Of a stretch of DNA of 64,000 bases, positions 55,988-64,000 are shown one piece after another. This DNA comes from a beta proteobacterium MWH-UniP1. Lineage in GTDB: Bacteria; Pseudomonadota; Gammaproteobacteria; Burkholderiales; Burkholderiaceae_A. Both the position numbers and the translations under genes were made by a program. The notes beneath the pieces were generated by a model. It saw only the letters and a program-made list of their open reading frames with translations, did no database searches and was not told the origin of the DNA. Position 1 is the stretch's first letter. The number at the start of each line of letters is the position of its first letter. Location: positions 1,737,401-1,801,400 of the forward strand of contig CP143625.1 of NCBI GenBank assembly GCA_036362785.1. Reading direction: 5' to 3'.

Positions 55988-56016
55988 ATATTACTGTATA
56001 AAAAAACAGGTTACAA
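55988..56016 (-). promoter_or_regulatory. recA promoter with LexA (SOS) box
   Basis: CTGT-N8-ACAG (55994-56009, CTGTATAAAAAAACAG) matches the proteobacterial LexA consensus. On the minus strand TTGTAA (56016-56011) and TAATAT (55993-55988) flank it at exactly 17 bp, so the operator fills the promoter spacer. The recA ATG is about 30 bp downstream. Confidence 0.85.
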
Positions 56017-56084
56017 GCTTTGTTGAAATTCTAAGAAACCCGACCACCACCCGCCAATCGGGCAAACGCCCTAGATGGCTTGGT

Positions 56085-56618
56085 CTAGCGGCGGCAGGCC
56101 CGCGCGAACATCCCCGCCATGGCCCAGGCAGCCGCCTGCCGCTGGATCTGGGCTCGGTCGCCCCGAAACTGTTGGACCTGGGTATCGGTCCCCGCCGGCC
56201 CGGACCAGCCAAACCAGACCAGCCCCACGGGTTTGTCTGGCCGACCACCCTGAGGGCCAGCAATACCCGTGACAGAGAGACTGTAATGGGGGCCACGGTG
56301 GCCAAGGGGCAGTTCAGTGTGACGCTGCCGAATCCCATCGGCCATCTGGCGGGCGATCGGTTCACTGACAGCACCATATTCTTCAAGAGCGTGACCACTC
56401 ACACCAAGTAAGCCCTCTTTTGCCGCATTGGCGTAACTCACCACTGCCCCATCAAACCAATGACTCGACCCCCCAATCGCCGTGACCCAGTGACTCACCA
56501 GCCCCCCAGTGCAAGATTCAGCGGCCATGAGGCGGCCGCGATGGCGGCGCAACGCAAAGCCAAGGCTCAGCCCCAACAGCAGCGTAAAGCGGTCCGAGAT
56601 CTCTGTGGGGTTTGCCAT
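56085..56618 (-). CDS. pncC: Nicotinamide-nucleotide amidohydrolase PncC (CinA C-terminal type)
   Basis: A 177-residue CinA-C domain protein: AAESCTGGLVSHWVTAIGGSS, FDGAVVSYANAAKEGLLGV, GAVSEPIARQMADG and SVTGIAGPQGGRPDKPVGLVWFG. It deamidates NMN in pyridine nucleotide recycling. Stand-alone, without the CinA N-terminal domain. ATG 56616-56618 is 13 bp after the pgpA stop; the longer frame would lie inside pgpA. Confidence 0.92.
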   Translation of the reverse strand: MANPTEISDRFTLLLGLSLGFALRRHRGRLMAAESCTGGLVSHWVTAIGGSSHWFDGAVVSYANAAKEGLLGVSGHALEEYGAVSEPIARQMADGIRQRHTELPLGHRGPHYSLSVTGIAGPQGGRPDKPVGLVWFGWSGPAGTDTQVQQFRGDRAQIQRQAAAWAMAGMFARACRR

Positions 56619-56631
56619 AGGCGGTTTATGG

Positions 56632-57189
56632 TTAGAGCCAGGCCTGGGCCAGATGAATGAGTCGCAGCAAGATGGCGCAGACCAGCAAGGTGTACGCAGC
56701 AGCAACCAAATCATCAAGCATCACGCCCCAACCGTCTTTGCTTAAGCGATCAATCGTGCGAATGGGTGCGGGCTTCACAATGTCAAAAAAGCGAAACAGT
56801 ACAAAACCGCAACCCTGAATCAGCCACTCGGGCAGGCTACCCATGGCATGAAACCCGGCCGGATCCGTGGCTTTGGGCAGCACCCAGAGCACCAGCCAAA
56901 AGGCAATGATCTCGTCCCAGACCATGGAAGATGAATCCACCTGCCCCAGGGCTCGGCCAGTAAACGTGCAGGCTTTTGCGCCGAGCACCAAACCAAAAAA
57001 TAAGACCGTGGCCCAGGCGAAATCCGTCATGAACGGGTCGATCATGAGAAAGACCACCCAAGCCCACAGCGTTGCGATCGTGCCAGGCGCAAATGGAAAA
57101 AGCCCACTGCCAAAACCAAACGACACCAAATGCATGGGGTGCCGCAGGAACAATCCGGCGGGAGTATTAGAAGTGTGTGAATCCACCAT
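56632..57189 (-). CDS. pgpA: Phosphatidylglycerophosphatase A
   Basis: A PgpA of about 185 residues with GSGLFPFAPGTIATLWAW, VWDEIIAFWLVL, FRFFDIVKPAPIRTIDRLSKDGWGVMLDDLVAA; the DDxVA end is diagnostic. Makes phosphatidylglycerol from its phosphate. ATG 57187-57189 is chosen, overlapping thiL by 23 bp; ATG 57204 is an alternative. Confidence 0.93.
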   Translation of the reverse strand: MVDSHTSNTPAGLFLRHPMHLVSFGFGSGLFPFAPGTIATLWAWVVFLMIDPFMTDFAWATVLFFGLVLGAKACTFTGRALGQVDSSSMVWDEIIAFWLVLWVLPKATDPAGFHAMGSLPEWLIQGCGFVLFRFFDIVKPAPIRTIDRLSKDGWGVMLDDLVAAAYTLLVCAILLRLIHLAQAWL

Positions 57190-58192
57190 CGCGCAATCTT
57201 GCATCAAGTGCTGCGGGAATTGGCCTACCCTCAGAGGTAAACCACTCAATCATTGGCACATCCGCCGCGGCCACAGTGCCAATTTTGGTGAGCGTGAGAT
57301 TGAGCGAGGCACCGATGGCGGCCACCAGACCTGCCCGTTCACTCGGCGCAGCAAACAACAATTCATATTCATCGCCACCGGTCACTGCACGAATTTGCGC
57401 GTCTTCTGTGCTGATTCTCCCAGACGATATGGCCGCAGATAACAGCGGCCCAAGAGGAAGCGCCTGCCACTGCATCTTGGCAGCAAAGGCAGAGCCCGCA
57501 CCACTTCGCATAGAGGAAGACTTCAACAAGTGCAGCACTTCTGACTGCAGGCCATCCGAGATATCAATTGCAGCATGGGCAATGCCGAGTAAGGCGCGGC
57601 CCAGCGCCAAACGCGGCTGCGGCCAATTTAATTTTGGGTCGGCAATTCTTTGATTGACGGCATACGCCGCATCGCCAAGACTTCCTGACACCCAAAGCTC
57701 ATCTCCGACTTGTAGGCCATCGCGACGTAAGGCCTGCCCAACAGGAACCGCCCCCATGACGGTAACCGAAAACACCTGTGGCGCATCCGGTGCTGTTTTA
57801 GTGGTGTCACCCCCCACCAACGGACACTGGGCATCACGTGCCAAGGCCAGCATCCCCTCTAAAAACGCGGTCAACCACGGCACGTCAATTGTGCGCAGGC
57901 CCGCCGCCAGCGTAAAGGCGACTGGCCGTGCGCCCATGGCGGCGAGATCAGAGAGATTGACGGCCAATGCCTTGTGGCCCAAGGCACGCGGATCAACTTC
58001 TGGAAAATAATGTCGGCCCTCGATCAGCATGTCGGTCGACACCGCGAACTGCTCATCAGTAGCCAAGGGCGGAATTAATGCGGCGTCGTCGCCAATACCA
58101 AGGGCCAGGGGGTCGTCATGAAATGACTGGCCGCGAGCGGCCTGGGCACGAATCAGTTGATCAATAAACTCAAACTCGCCAAGGCTAGCCAT
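57167..58192 (-). CDS. thiL: Thiamine-monophosphate kinase
   Basis: A ThiL of 341 residues starting [15 protein letters not shown] (58190-58192). GIGDDAALI, VSTDMLIEGRHYF, KALAVNLSDLAAMGARP, CPLVGGDTTK and AIDISDGLQSEV are landmarks. It phosphorylates thiamine phosphate to the active cofactor. It overlaps the nusB end by 8 bp and pgpA by 23 bp, all co-oriented. Confidence 0.95.
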   Translation of the reverse strand: MASLGEFEFIDQLIRAQAARGQSFHDDPLALGIGDDAALIPPLATDEQFAVSTDMLIEGRHYFPEVDPRALGHKALAVNLSDLAAMGARPVAFTLAAGLRTIDVPWLTAFLEGMLALARDAQCPLVGGDTTKTAPDAPQVFSVTVMGAVPVGQALRRDGLQVGDELWVSGSLGDAAYAVNQRIADPKLNWPQPRLALGRALLGIAHAAIDISDGLQSEVLHLLKSSSMRSGAGSAFAAKMQWQALPLGPLLSAAISSGRISTEDAQIRAVTGGDEYELLFAAPSERAGLVAAIGASLNLTLTKIGTVAAADVPMIEWFTSEGRPIPAALDARLRDGGFTHF

Positions 58193-58634
58193 GCGGACGC
58201 AGCTGTGCGGCAAGTTTGTCGAGCACGCCATTGATGTATTTGTGGCCATCGGTACCACCAAACGATTTGCCAAGCTCAATGGCCTCGTTGATGATCACGC
58301 GGTAAGGCACTTCCGGCGAATATAAAAATTCGAAGGTCGCCAACAACAAAATTGCATGTTCGACTGGCGACAACTCCTGGACAGGCCGGTCACATTGGGC
58401 CGAAAACCGTTCGCGCAACAATGCATGCTCGCGAATGGCGCCGTGCAGTAGCCGATCAAAATATTCCTGATCACAACGGCCATAGCTCTCTTGCTCACGC
58501 AAAAACGCATCAATCGCACCCGCATCTTCGGCAGAGGCCAGCCACTGGTACAGGCCCTGTACTGCTAGGCTGCGGGATGCACGGCGAGAACCCCGGGCAA
58601 GCCGGTCCACACGGCCGGAAGCAGAATTAGTCAT
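58185..58634 (-). CDS. nusB: Transcription antitermination factor NusB
   Basis: A 149-residue helical Nus[36 protein letters not shown] and [34 protein letters not shown]. With NusE it binds boxA in rRNA leaders. ATG 58632-58634 (or GTG two codons before); it overlaps ribH by 8 bp. The ribH-nusB-thiL order is widespread. Confidence 0.95.
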   Translation of the reverse strand: MTNSASGRVDRLARGSRRASRSLAVQGLYQWLASAEDAGAIDAFLREQESYGRCDQEYFDRLLHGAIREHALLRERFSAQCDRPVQELSPVEHAILLLATFEFLYSPEVPYRVIINEAIELGKSFGGTDGHKYINGVLDKLAAQLRPHG

Positions 58635-59103
58635 CTTCACCGCTCAGTTGATCATCAATCGCAAACAATAAATTGGCCATCTCCACGGCCACCTGCGCAC
58701 AATCCCGGCCCTTGTCAGCAGCGCGCACCATGGCCTGCTCATCGTTTTCGACGGTTAACACGCCGTTGGCCACCGGAATGTGAAACTCCAAGGCCACCCG
58801 TGAAATACCAGCGGCCGATTCATTGGACACCACTTCAAAGTGATAAGTCTCGCCACGAATCACTGCGCCCAAGGCAATCAAGGCATCAAATTGGCCGGTC
58901 TCCGCAAGCTGCGCCAGTGTCAATGGAATTTCAAGAGCACCCGGTACCGTTGTGATCAGAATGTCGCTCTGATCCACGCCAAGCGCTATTAACTCGGCAA
59001 CGCAGGCCTGGCGCTGCGCGGAACCCACCTGCTCGTTAAAACGCGCCTGAACAATACCAACCCGCAGGCCTTCGCCTTCGAGATCTACTTTGAGTTCATT
59101 CAT
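58627..59103 (-). CDS. ribH: 6,7-dimethyl-8-ribityllumazine synthase
   Basis: A 158-residue Rib[54 protein letters not shown] and [15 protein letters not shown]. Condenses the ArP and DHBP precursors in riboflavin synthesis. Overlaps ribBA by 8 bp and nusB by 8 bp. Confidence 0.96.
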   Translation of the reverse strand: MNELKVDLEGEGLRVGIVQARFNEQVGSAQRQACVAELIALGVDQSDILITTVPGALEIPLTLAQLAETGQFDALIALGAVIRGETYHFEVVSNESAAGISRVALEFHIPVANGVLTVENDEQAMVRAADKGRDCAQVAVEMANLLFAIDDQLSGEDD

Positions 59104-60214
59104 GTGTTTCTCCCCCGCGAAAACCGGTAACTTCTAAACCAAAGCCCGTCATGCTGGGCATCTTTCTGGGCTGCGACAGCAAAAGCATTTTGCCCACACC
59201 AAGATCCCGAAGGATGGCGGCACCCAAACCGTAGTTGCGCAATTGATTGCTGGCTGCCCCCGTGCCCCACGATGTTGGCGCAGACTGATTTAACTTGGCA
59301 AATAATAATTCTGATGGGGGCGCGCAATTCAGCAAGACAATTACACCCTCACCGTGTTGATCGACCTCTTGCAGTGCGGCCGCAAAACTCCAGCTGTGGG
59401 TGGTGGCCTGAGTTTCAATCGCATCAATCACGGTAAAGGGTTCATGGACCCGAACCAGCGTTTCACGGTCTGGCTGGGGCTTGCCTTTGACCAGAGCCAG
59501 GTGGGGCTGTTGGCCAGCGCGATCCCGATAAACCACCATTTCGAAGCAGCCAAAAGCAGTCTCCACTTGCCGCTCGGTCACCCGCGTGACCAGACTCTCG
59601 TTGGCACTGCGGTATTTGATCAGGTCGGCGATGGTGCCGATCTTTAATCCATGGCTCTGCGCGAACGCCACCAAGTCGGGCAGTCGCGCCATAGAGCCGT
59701 CATCTTTCAGAATTTCGCAAATCACCGCGGCAGGTTCGTGGCCCGCAAGCTGCGCCAAATCGCAGCCCGCCTCGGTGTGGCCGGCCCGCGCCAACACGCC
59801 GCCAGGCTGCGCCTTTAAGGGAAAGATATGACCGGGCTGCACCAAATCAGCAGGCTTGGCCGCAGGTGCCACTGCAGCAGCAATGGTCGTGGCCCGGTCA
59901 GCTGCACTAATGCCGGTGGTCACGCCGCTTGCGGCCTCGATCGACACGGTGAAGGCCGTGCCATGAGACGAGCGATTGTCATTGACCATGAGCTGTAGAT
60001 TCAGCTGCTGACAGCGTGACTCGGTAAGCGTGAGACAGATCAAACCACGGCCATGCTTGGCCATGAAATTAATCGCATCGGGCGTCACGCACGATGCAGA
60101 CATGACCAGGTCCCCTTCGTTTTCACGATCTTCATCGTCAACGAGCACCACCATGCGGCCTGCACGAATCTCGGCGATTAAGTCAGCAGTCTCAGACAAA
60201 TAACGTTGCGGCAT
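59096..60214 (-). CDS. ribBA: DHBP synthase with degenerate GTP cyclohydrolase II domain (RibBX-like)
   Basis: A 372-residue two-domain protein. The N-terminal RibB half is intact: [47 protein letters not shown]. The RibA half (from about residue 205) keeps the fold and order but lacks the zinc-binding Cys: where GTP cyclohydrolase II has VRVHxxCLTGD...RCDCG, this has [17 protein letters not shown] (257 on). Degenerate RibBA of this kind (RibBX) supply only DHBP, so a separate ribA is expected elsewhere. Starts 3 bp after ribE; no FMN riboswitch is seen. Confidence 0.92.
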   Translation of the reverse strand: MPQRYLSETADLIAEIRAGRMVVLVDDEDRENEGDLVMSASCVTPDAINFMAKHGRGLICLTLTESRCQQLNLQLMVNDNRSSHGTAFTVSIEAASGVTTGISAADRATTIAAAVAPAAKPADLVQPGHIFPLKAQPGGVLARAGHTEAGCDLAQLAGHEPAAVICEILKDDGSMARLPDLVAFAQSHGLKIGTIADLIKYRSANESLVTRVTERQVETAFGCFEMVVYRDRAGQQPHLALVKGKPQPDRETLVRVHEPFTVIDAIETQATTHSWSFAAALQEVDQHGEGVIVLLNCAPPSELLFAKLNQSAPTSWGTGAASNQLRNYGLGAAILRDLGVGKMLLLSQPRKMPSMTGFGLEVTGFRGGETHE

Positions 60215-60217
60215 AAA

Positions 60218-60868
60218 TTAGTGTGATGATTGAATGCGTTGAAGGATGCGTTCGACTTGCTTGGCCAGCTGATCGACCTCGACATTTAAGCGATCCCCCG
60301 GCTGACGCAGGTGTAATGTGGTGGACTGCCAAGTATGCGGTATGAGATTTATCGAAATGAGCGTGCCATCGGCCTGATCGACCACCGAGTTCACGGTCAA
60401 GCTCACGCCATCTAAAGCGATGGACCCTTTAGAAGAGACATAAGCCGATAAATAATTTGGCAGCAGCACATTGAGTTGCCAGGACTCGCCATGCGACACC
60501 ACAGAGTCAATCACGGCTGTGCCATCCACATGGCCACTCACCATGTGGCCACCGAATCGATCGCTGGCCCGCATGGCTTTTTCTAAATTCACGGGGCCGG
60601 GCTGATCCAAGCGAACCGTGCGCGCCAGACTTTCTTTTGAGACATCAACTTCAAATGATGACGCATTCATGGCCACCACCGTCATGCAGGCCCCATTGAT
60701 CGCGATGGAATCGCCAATCGCTACATCATCACTGGGCAGTCCGCCAAACGCCACTGACAGCCGCAGTCCGGTGCGATCGCCTGCCGGCGCATCAGGCGAC
60801 ACCCAGGACACCTGAATGGGCCGAACGGATTGGATTTGGCCAAGGGCCTGAACAATTCCGGTAAACAT
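60218..60868 (-). CDS. ribE: Riboflavin synthase alpha chain
   Basis: A 216-residue protein of two lumazine-binding repeats: MFTGIVQALGQI...GDSIAINGACMTVV and HMVSGHVDGTAVI...GSIALDGVSLTVN. It dismutates lumazine to riboflavin. Between ribD (15 bp) and ribBA (3 bp). Confidence 0.96.
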   Translation of the reverse strand: MFTGIVQALGQIQSVRPIQVSWVSPDAPAGDRTGLRLSVAFGGLPSDDVAIGDSIAINGACMTVVAMNASSFEVDVSKESLARTVRLDQPGPVNLEKAMRASDRFGGHMVSGHVDGTAVIDSVVSHGESWQLNVLLPNYLSAYVSSKGSIALDGVSLTVNSVVDQADGTLISINLIPHTWQSTTLHLRQPGDRLNVEVDQLAKQVERILQRIQSSH

Positions 60869-60883
60869 AATGGCAGTCTAGCC

Positions 60884-61999
60884 TTAGCGCTCAGTTTTCA
60901 CTAACCGCAGGCGCACCGCATCGCCAATCAGCGCCTGGTCTTTCCACCGCCAGCGGGGTGCATCGGCAACAGATGCCCAGGGGCCAATGCCGGCAGCAAT
61001 CGGCCGGCCCTCTCCAAGAAACACCGGCGCAAGGTAGACCAACCACTCGTCAATCAAATCATGCCGCATCATGGCGCCGGTTAACTGAGCACCACCTTCG
61101 ACATGGATCTCATTACAGCCGCGACTGGCGAGGTGCTTCATCAGGGCAGGCAAATCAATCTTGCCCTGCGGCGACTCAAGCGGCAGGTGGATGACTTCCA
61201 CACCATGGTCACGCAGCATGGCGGCCTTATCGGAATAAGCAGCGGCCGATAAGTCGACCCCCACTGCGAGCAGGCTATTGCCCCCGGCCAGCACAGCCGC
61301 CTGGGTATCAATTTCAAACCGCGTGTCGACAATGACCCGAAGCGGCTGCCGTGGGGTGTCCACGGCGCGGACCGTCATCTGGGGGTTGTCTTTGCGAACC
61401 GTGCCAATGCCGGTGAGCACCGCACAGGCGCGGGCGCGCCAGGCGTGGCCATCGTCTCGTGCCGTTTTATCTGTGATCCACTGGCTCGTGCCATCTGGCA
61501 AGGCCGTGCGGCCATCAATGGATGCAGCTGATTTAGCCCGCACCCAAGGCATGCCGGTGGTCATGCGCTTAATAAAGCCAGGGTTTAAATCAGCCGCCTG
61601 CTCAGCCAGCAGCCCACAACGCACATCCATGCCGCGATTACGCAAGGCGGCAAGCCCGGTGCCTGACACCTGGGGGTTTGGATCTTCCATGGCTGCCACC
61701 ACCCGAGTCACGCCGGCATCAAGCAAGGCCTGGGCACAAGGCGGTGTTTTCCCAAAATGACTGCAAGGCTCTAACGTGACATAGGCTGTGGCACCAACGG
61801 CGCGATGTGCCCCTGCGGCTGCGATCGCCACCACCTCTGCGTGGGGGCTGCCTGCACGTTCATGCCAGCCCTCGCCCACAATCTGATCGTCTTTCACCAA
61901 GACGCAGCCCACGCGGGGATTGGGCGTGGTGGTGTTCATGCCACGGGCTGCTAAGGCCAGCGCATGTTGCATGAAGAATTCGTCTTGGGGGGTGAACAT
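60884..61999 (-). CDS. ribD: Bifunctional pyrimidine deaminase/reductase RibD
   Basis: A 371-residue RibD. Deaminase domain: MQHALALAARG, SPHAEVVAI, PCSHFGKTPPCAQALL (zinc). Reductase domain: WVRAKSAASIDGRTALPDG, GIGTVRKDNPQMTVR and EIHVEGGAQLTGAM. It carries out the second and third steps of the flavin pathway. Starts 3 bp after nrdR. Confidence 0.95.
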   Translation of the reverse strand: MFTPQDEFFMQHALALAARGMNTTTPNPRVGCVLVKDDQIVGEGWHERAGSPHAEVVAIAAAGAHRAVGATAYVTLEPCSHFGKTPPCAQALLDAGVTRVVAAMEDPNPQVSGTGLAALRNRGMDVRCGLLAEQAADLNPGFIKRMTTGMPWVRAKSAASIDGRTALPDGTSQWITDKTARDDGHAWRARACAVLTGIGTVRKDNPQMTVRAVDTPRQPLRVIVDTRFEIDTQAAVLAGGNSLLAVGVDLSAAAYSDKAAMLRDHGVEVIHLPLESPQGKIDLPALMKHLASRGCNEIHVEGGAQLTGAMMRHDLIDEWLVYLAPVFLGEGRPIAAGIGPWASVADAPRWRWKDQALIGDAVRLRLVKTER

Positions 62000-62002
62000 G
62001 AC

Positions 62003-62506
62003 TTATTTTTTGCTGGCCTTGCTCGCGCGGCCTTTGCCGTTTGACCGGCCGTTTGATTTTGTGCTGACCTCGGCGACCAGGTCCTGAAATTCGGCCACGT
62101 CTTGAAAGCTGCGATACACCGATGCAAAACGAATGTAGGCAACCTTGTCGAGTTTTTTAAGTTCGTGCATCACCAATTCGCCAATGCGCTGTGATGCCAC
62201 CTCGCGCTCACCACTGGCAGCCAACTGCTCTTCCACGCGGCGAACAGCACCATCCACAATCTCGGCCGATACCGGCCGTTTGCGCAGGGCCAATAAAAAA
62301 CTGGCACGAAGCTTTTTCTCATCAAATTCCAGCCGTGCGCCGTTCTTCTTCACAACATAGGGCAGCGACAACTCAATGCGCTCAACGGTTTTAAACCGGC
62401 GGCTACAGGCCAGGCAACGACGGCGACGGCGAATCTCAACGCCATCTTCGGACACCCGGGTCTCCGTGACCTGAGTGTCTTCCGATCCGCAGGCAGGGCA
62501 TCTCAT
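62003..62506 (-). CDS. nrdR: Transcriptional repressor NrdR
   Basis: A 167-residue NrdR: zinc ribbon [15 protein letters not shown]...CLACSRRF, then the ATP-cone [29 protein letters not shown] and [17 protein letters not shown]. It represses ribonucleotide reductase genes in response to nucleotides. The last 20 residues are a Ser/Lys/Gly-rich basic tail not usual in the family. Sits 44 bp downstream of glyA. Confidence 0.96.
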   Translation of the reverse strand: MRCPACGSEDTQVTETRVSEDGVEIRRRRRCLACSRRFKTVERIELSLPYVVKKNGARLEFDEKKLRASFLLALRKRPVSAEIVDGAVRRVEEQLAASGEREVASQRIGELVMHELKKLDKVAYIRFASVYRSFQDVAEFQDLVAEVSTKSNGRSNGKGRASKASKK

Positions 62507-62550
62507 GATGGCGTTGAATTTAAGGTAATAAAGAGCGTTCCGGCAGAGGC

Positions 62551-63795
62551 TTAACGATAGACCGGAAAGCGCGCCGTTAAGGCTTCCACCTGGCCACGCA
62601 CTCGGGCAATCACAGCAGCATCTTCAGGTGCTTCGAGCACATCGGCAATCAGATTGCCGACCAGCGTCATTTCCTGCGGGCCAAAACCACGGGTGGTACA
62701 GGCGGGTGTGCCCAGGCGAATACCGCTGGTCACCATGGCTTTTTCTGGGTCGTTGGGAATGGCGTTTTTGTTGACCGTGATGTGGGCCTGGCCCAAAGCC
62801 GCTTCGGCAGCCTTGCCGGTAATGGATTTGGCGCGAAGATCGACCAGCATGACGTGACTTTCCGTGCGACCAGAAACAATACGCAGTCCGCGGGCCACCA
62901 GGGCCTGAGACAAGGCCTGGGCGTTGTCCAAAATTTTCTGCGAATAGACTTTGAATTCAGGCTTTAATGCCTCGCCGAAGGCCACTGCTTTTGCAGCGAT
63001 CACATGCATGAGTGGGCCACCCTGCAATCCAGGGAACACCGCGCTGTTGATTGCCTTTTCGTGCTCGGCCTTCATCAAGATGATGCCGCCACGTGGGCCA
63101 CGCAGACTCTTGTGGGTGGTGGAGGTCACCACATCGGCATGCGGCACCGGATTGGGATACACACCACCGGCAATCAGGCCAGAGTAATGGGCCATGTCCA
63201 CCATGAAGATGGCGCCAATTTCCTTGGCGACTTTGGCAAAGCGGGCCCAATCTGTCTTTAAGGCATACGCCGATGCACCAGCGATGAGTAGCTTGGGCTT
63301 GTGCTCGCGGGCGAGCGCCTCCATGCGGTCATAATCAATCTCTTCCTTGGCGTTTAAACCATAGGGCACCACGTTAAACCACTTGCCCGACATATTGAGC
63401 GGCATGCCATGCGTTAGGTGGCCACCTTCGGCCAGCGATAAGCCCATGATGGTGTCGCCAGGTTTTAAAAACGCAAGAAACACCGCCTGGTTGGCCTGCG
63501 CGCCAGAGTGTGGCTGCACATTGGCGCAATCGGCACCGTAGAGTTTTTTCAATCGATCAATGGCCAACTGCTCGACGACATCGACATGTTCACAGCCGCC
63601 GTAATAGCGCTTGCCAGGATAGCCTTCGGCGTATTTGTTGGTGAGCTGCGAACCCTGGGCCGCCATCACCGCTGGGCTTGCGTAGTTTTCCGAGGCAATC
63701 AATTCAATGTGGGCTTCCTGGCGCGCATTTTCAGCGGCAATCGCAGCAGCGACATCGGGGTCGACTTGGGTAAGTGAGACTTGGCGATCAAACAT
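62551..63795 (-). CDS. glyA: Serine hydroxymethyltransferase
   Basis: A 414-residue PLP enzyme: [49 protein letters not shown]-like region, PLP Lys in [14 protein letters not shown] and [14 protein letters not shown]. Converts serine and THF to glycine and methylene-THF. ATG 63793-63795 follows AGGAATTCTT. It overlaps the end of the upstream gene by 8 bp. Confidence 0.97.
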   Translation of the reverse strand: MFDRQVSLTQVDPDVAAAIAAENARQEAHIELIASENYASPAVMAAQGSQLTNKYAEGYPGKRYYGGCEHVDVVEQLAIDRLKKLYGADCANVQPHSGAQANQAVFLAFLKPGDTIMGLSLAEGGHLTHGMPLNMSGKWFNVVPYGLNAKEEIDYDRMEALAREHKPKLLIAGASAYALKTDWARFAKVAKEIGAIFMVDMAHYSGLIAGGVYPNPVPHADVVTSTTHKSLRGPRGGIILMKAEHEKAINSAVFPGLQGGPLMHVIAAKAVAFGEALKPEFKVYSQKILDNAQALSQALVARGLRIVSGRTESHVMLVDLRAKSITGKAAEAALGQAHITVNKNAIPNDPEKAMVTSGIRLGTPACTTRGFGPQEMTLVGNLIADVLEAPEDAAVIARVRGQVEALTARFPVYR

Positions 63796-64000
63796 AAGAA
63801 TTCCTATTGGCAGATGGAGAAGCAGGTTGAGATTGGGTATCGGCGGGCGAACGCGCTGCCAGTGATTCATTGGAACGATACTGACTCACGGATAGCACGC
63901 ACCACTGGAACCAGAGCACACCGAAGATGAGATGCGCCACCAGCAGATGTACGGGCTGGGCGATTGCCGGAAAGCCCAAGTGATTCAGGGCACCACCCAG
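63788..64000 (-). CDS. C terminus of a membrane protein, possibly heme A synthase (CtaA/COX15)
   Basis: The frame is open to the right window edge, so only the last 70 residues are seen: a helix with a central His ([25 protein letters not shown]) followed by a polar Ser/Ala/Pro tail. The Pro-x-x-x-Gln-x-x-His helix resembles the last helix of COX15/CtaA heme A synthases, where the His binds heme. That identification is tentative. The stop codon overlaps the glyA start region by 8 bp. Confidence 0.45.
   Translation of the reverse strand: MGGALNHLGFPAIAQPVHLLVAHLIFGVLWFQWCVLSVSQYRSNESLAARSPADTQSQPASPSANRNSYV

Noticed and set aside
56039-56062. CCCGA/TCGGG repeat after pncC as terminator
   Set aside because: Only 5 bp of stem with a long loop; the T-rich tail is interrupted.
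60215-60217. FMN riboswitch before ribBA or ribE
   Set aside because: Gaps between rib genes are 3-15 bp, far too short for an RFN element, and none is seen upstream of ribD.

Overview
The window is a densely packed bacterial chromosome segment, almost certainly from a betaproteobacterium of the order Burkholderiales. The inference rests on gene order and protein features: hda / HAD hydrolase / pcnB / folK / deoxynucleoside kinase / panC in a row, terC - sucD - sucC - recX - recA, glyA - nrdR - ribD - ribE - ribBA - ribH - nusB - thiL - pgpA - pncC, rpsU - yqeY - dnaG - rpoD, a sigma-70 with a long Lys/Ala/Pro-rich N-terminal tail, a MutL that keeps its endonuclease motif, and a branched-chain-type ABC transporter beside acyl-CoA genes. 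No phage, transposase, rRNA or CRISPR is visible. One tRNA is present.

Layout. 1-2.8 kb: a visibly more A+T-rich edge with a CHASE2 membrane protein (its start lies outside the window) and an unrecognised lipoprotein. 2.75-4.9 kb: a DUF1992 protein, a 2-hydroxyacid dehydrogenase and an SDR protein lacking the classical Tyr/Lys. 4.9-13.1 kb (minus strand): a probable carboxylate/amino-acid uptake and CoA-activation operon (acyl-CoA synthetase, acyl-CoA dehydrogenase, then livG, livF, binding protein, livH, livM). 13.2-15.6 kb: mscL, then a Tat-exported sulfide:quinone-oxidoreductase-like flavoprotein with a small membrane partner. 15.6-18.9 kb: a pyruvate-dehydrogenase-type E1 without E2/E3, divergent from an Lrp/AsnC regulator, with two perfect inverted repeats in the E1 leader. 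19.2-25.2 kb: a complete Mrp antiporter operon with A and B fused. 25.3-29.6 kb: DsbA/FrnE-like protein, DASS anion symporter, GAF protein, a LuxR-type regulator with a degenerate receiver, and a small membrane protein.

29.6-63.9 kb is core genome: tRNA-Ile2(CAU)-like, rpoD-dnaG-yqeY-rpsU, tsaD, plsY, xerD, an AEC carrier, queG, tsaE, amiC, mutL, miaA, a PIN protein, purM, hda to panC, terC with a 30-codon translationally coupled membrane microprotein, sucCD, recX-recA (with a LexA box inside the promoter), pncC-pgpA-thiL-nusB-ribH-ribBA-ribE-ribD-nrdR, glyA and the tail of a membrane protein resembling heme A synthase.

No dramatic new multi-gene system is evident. The best candidates for something undescribed are small and local: the terC-coupled microprotein, the orphan E1/Lrp leader with stacked palindromes, the pseudo-receiver regulator beside a lone GAF protein, the CHASE2/lipoprotein pair, and the AT-hook plus histone-H1-like tail on RpoD. 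Positions, motifs and overlaps were read by eye; family assignments rest on recalled family features and no database search was run.
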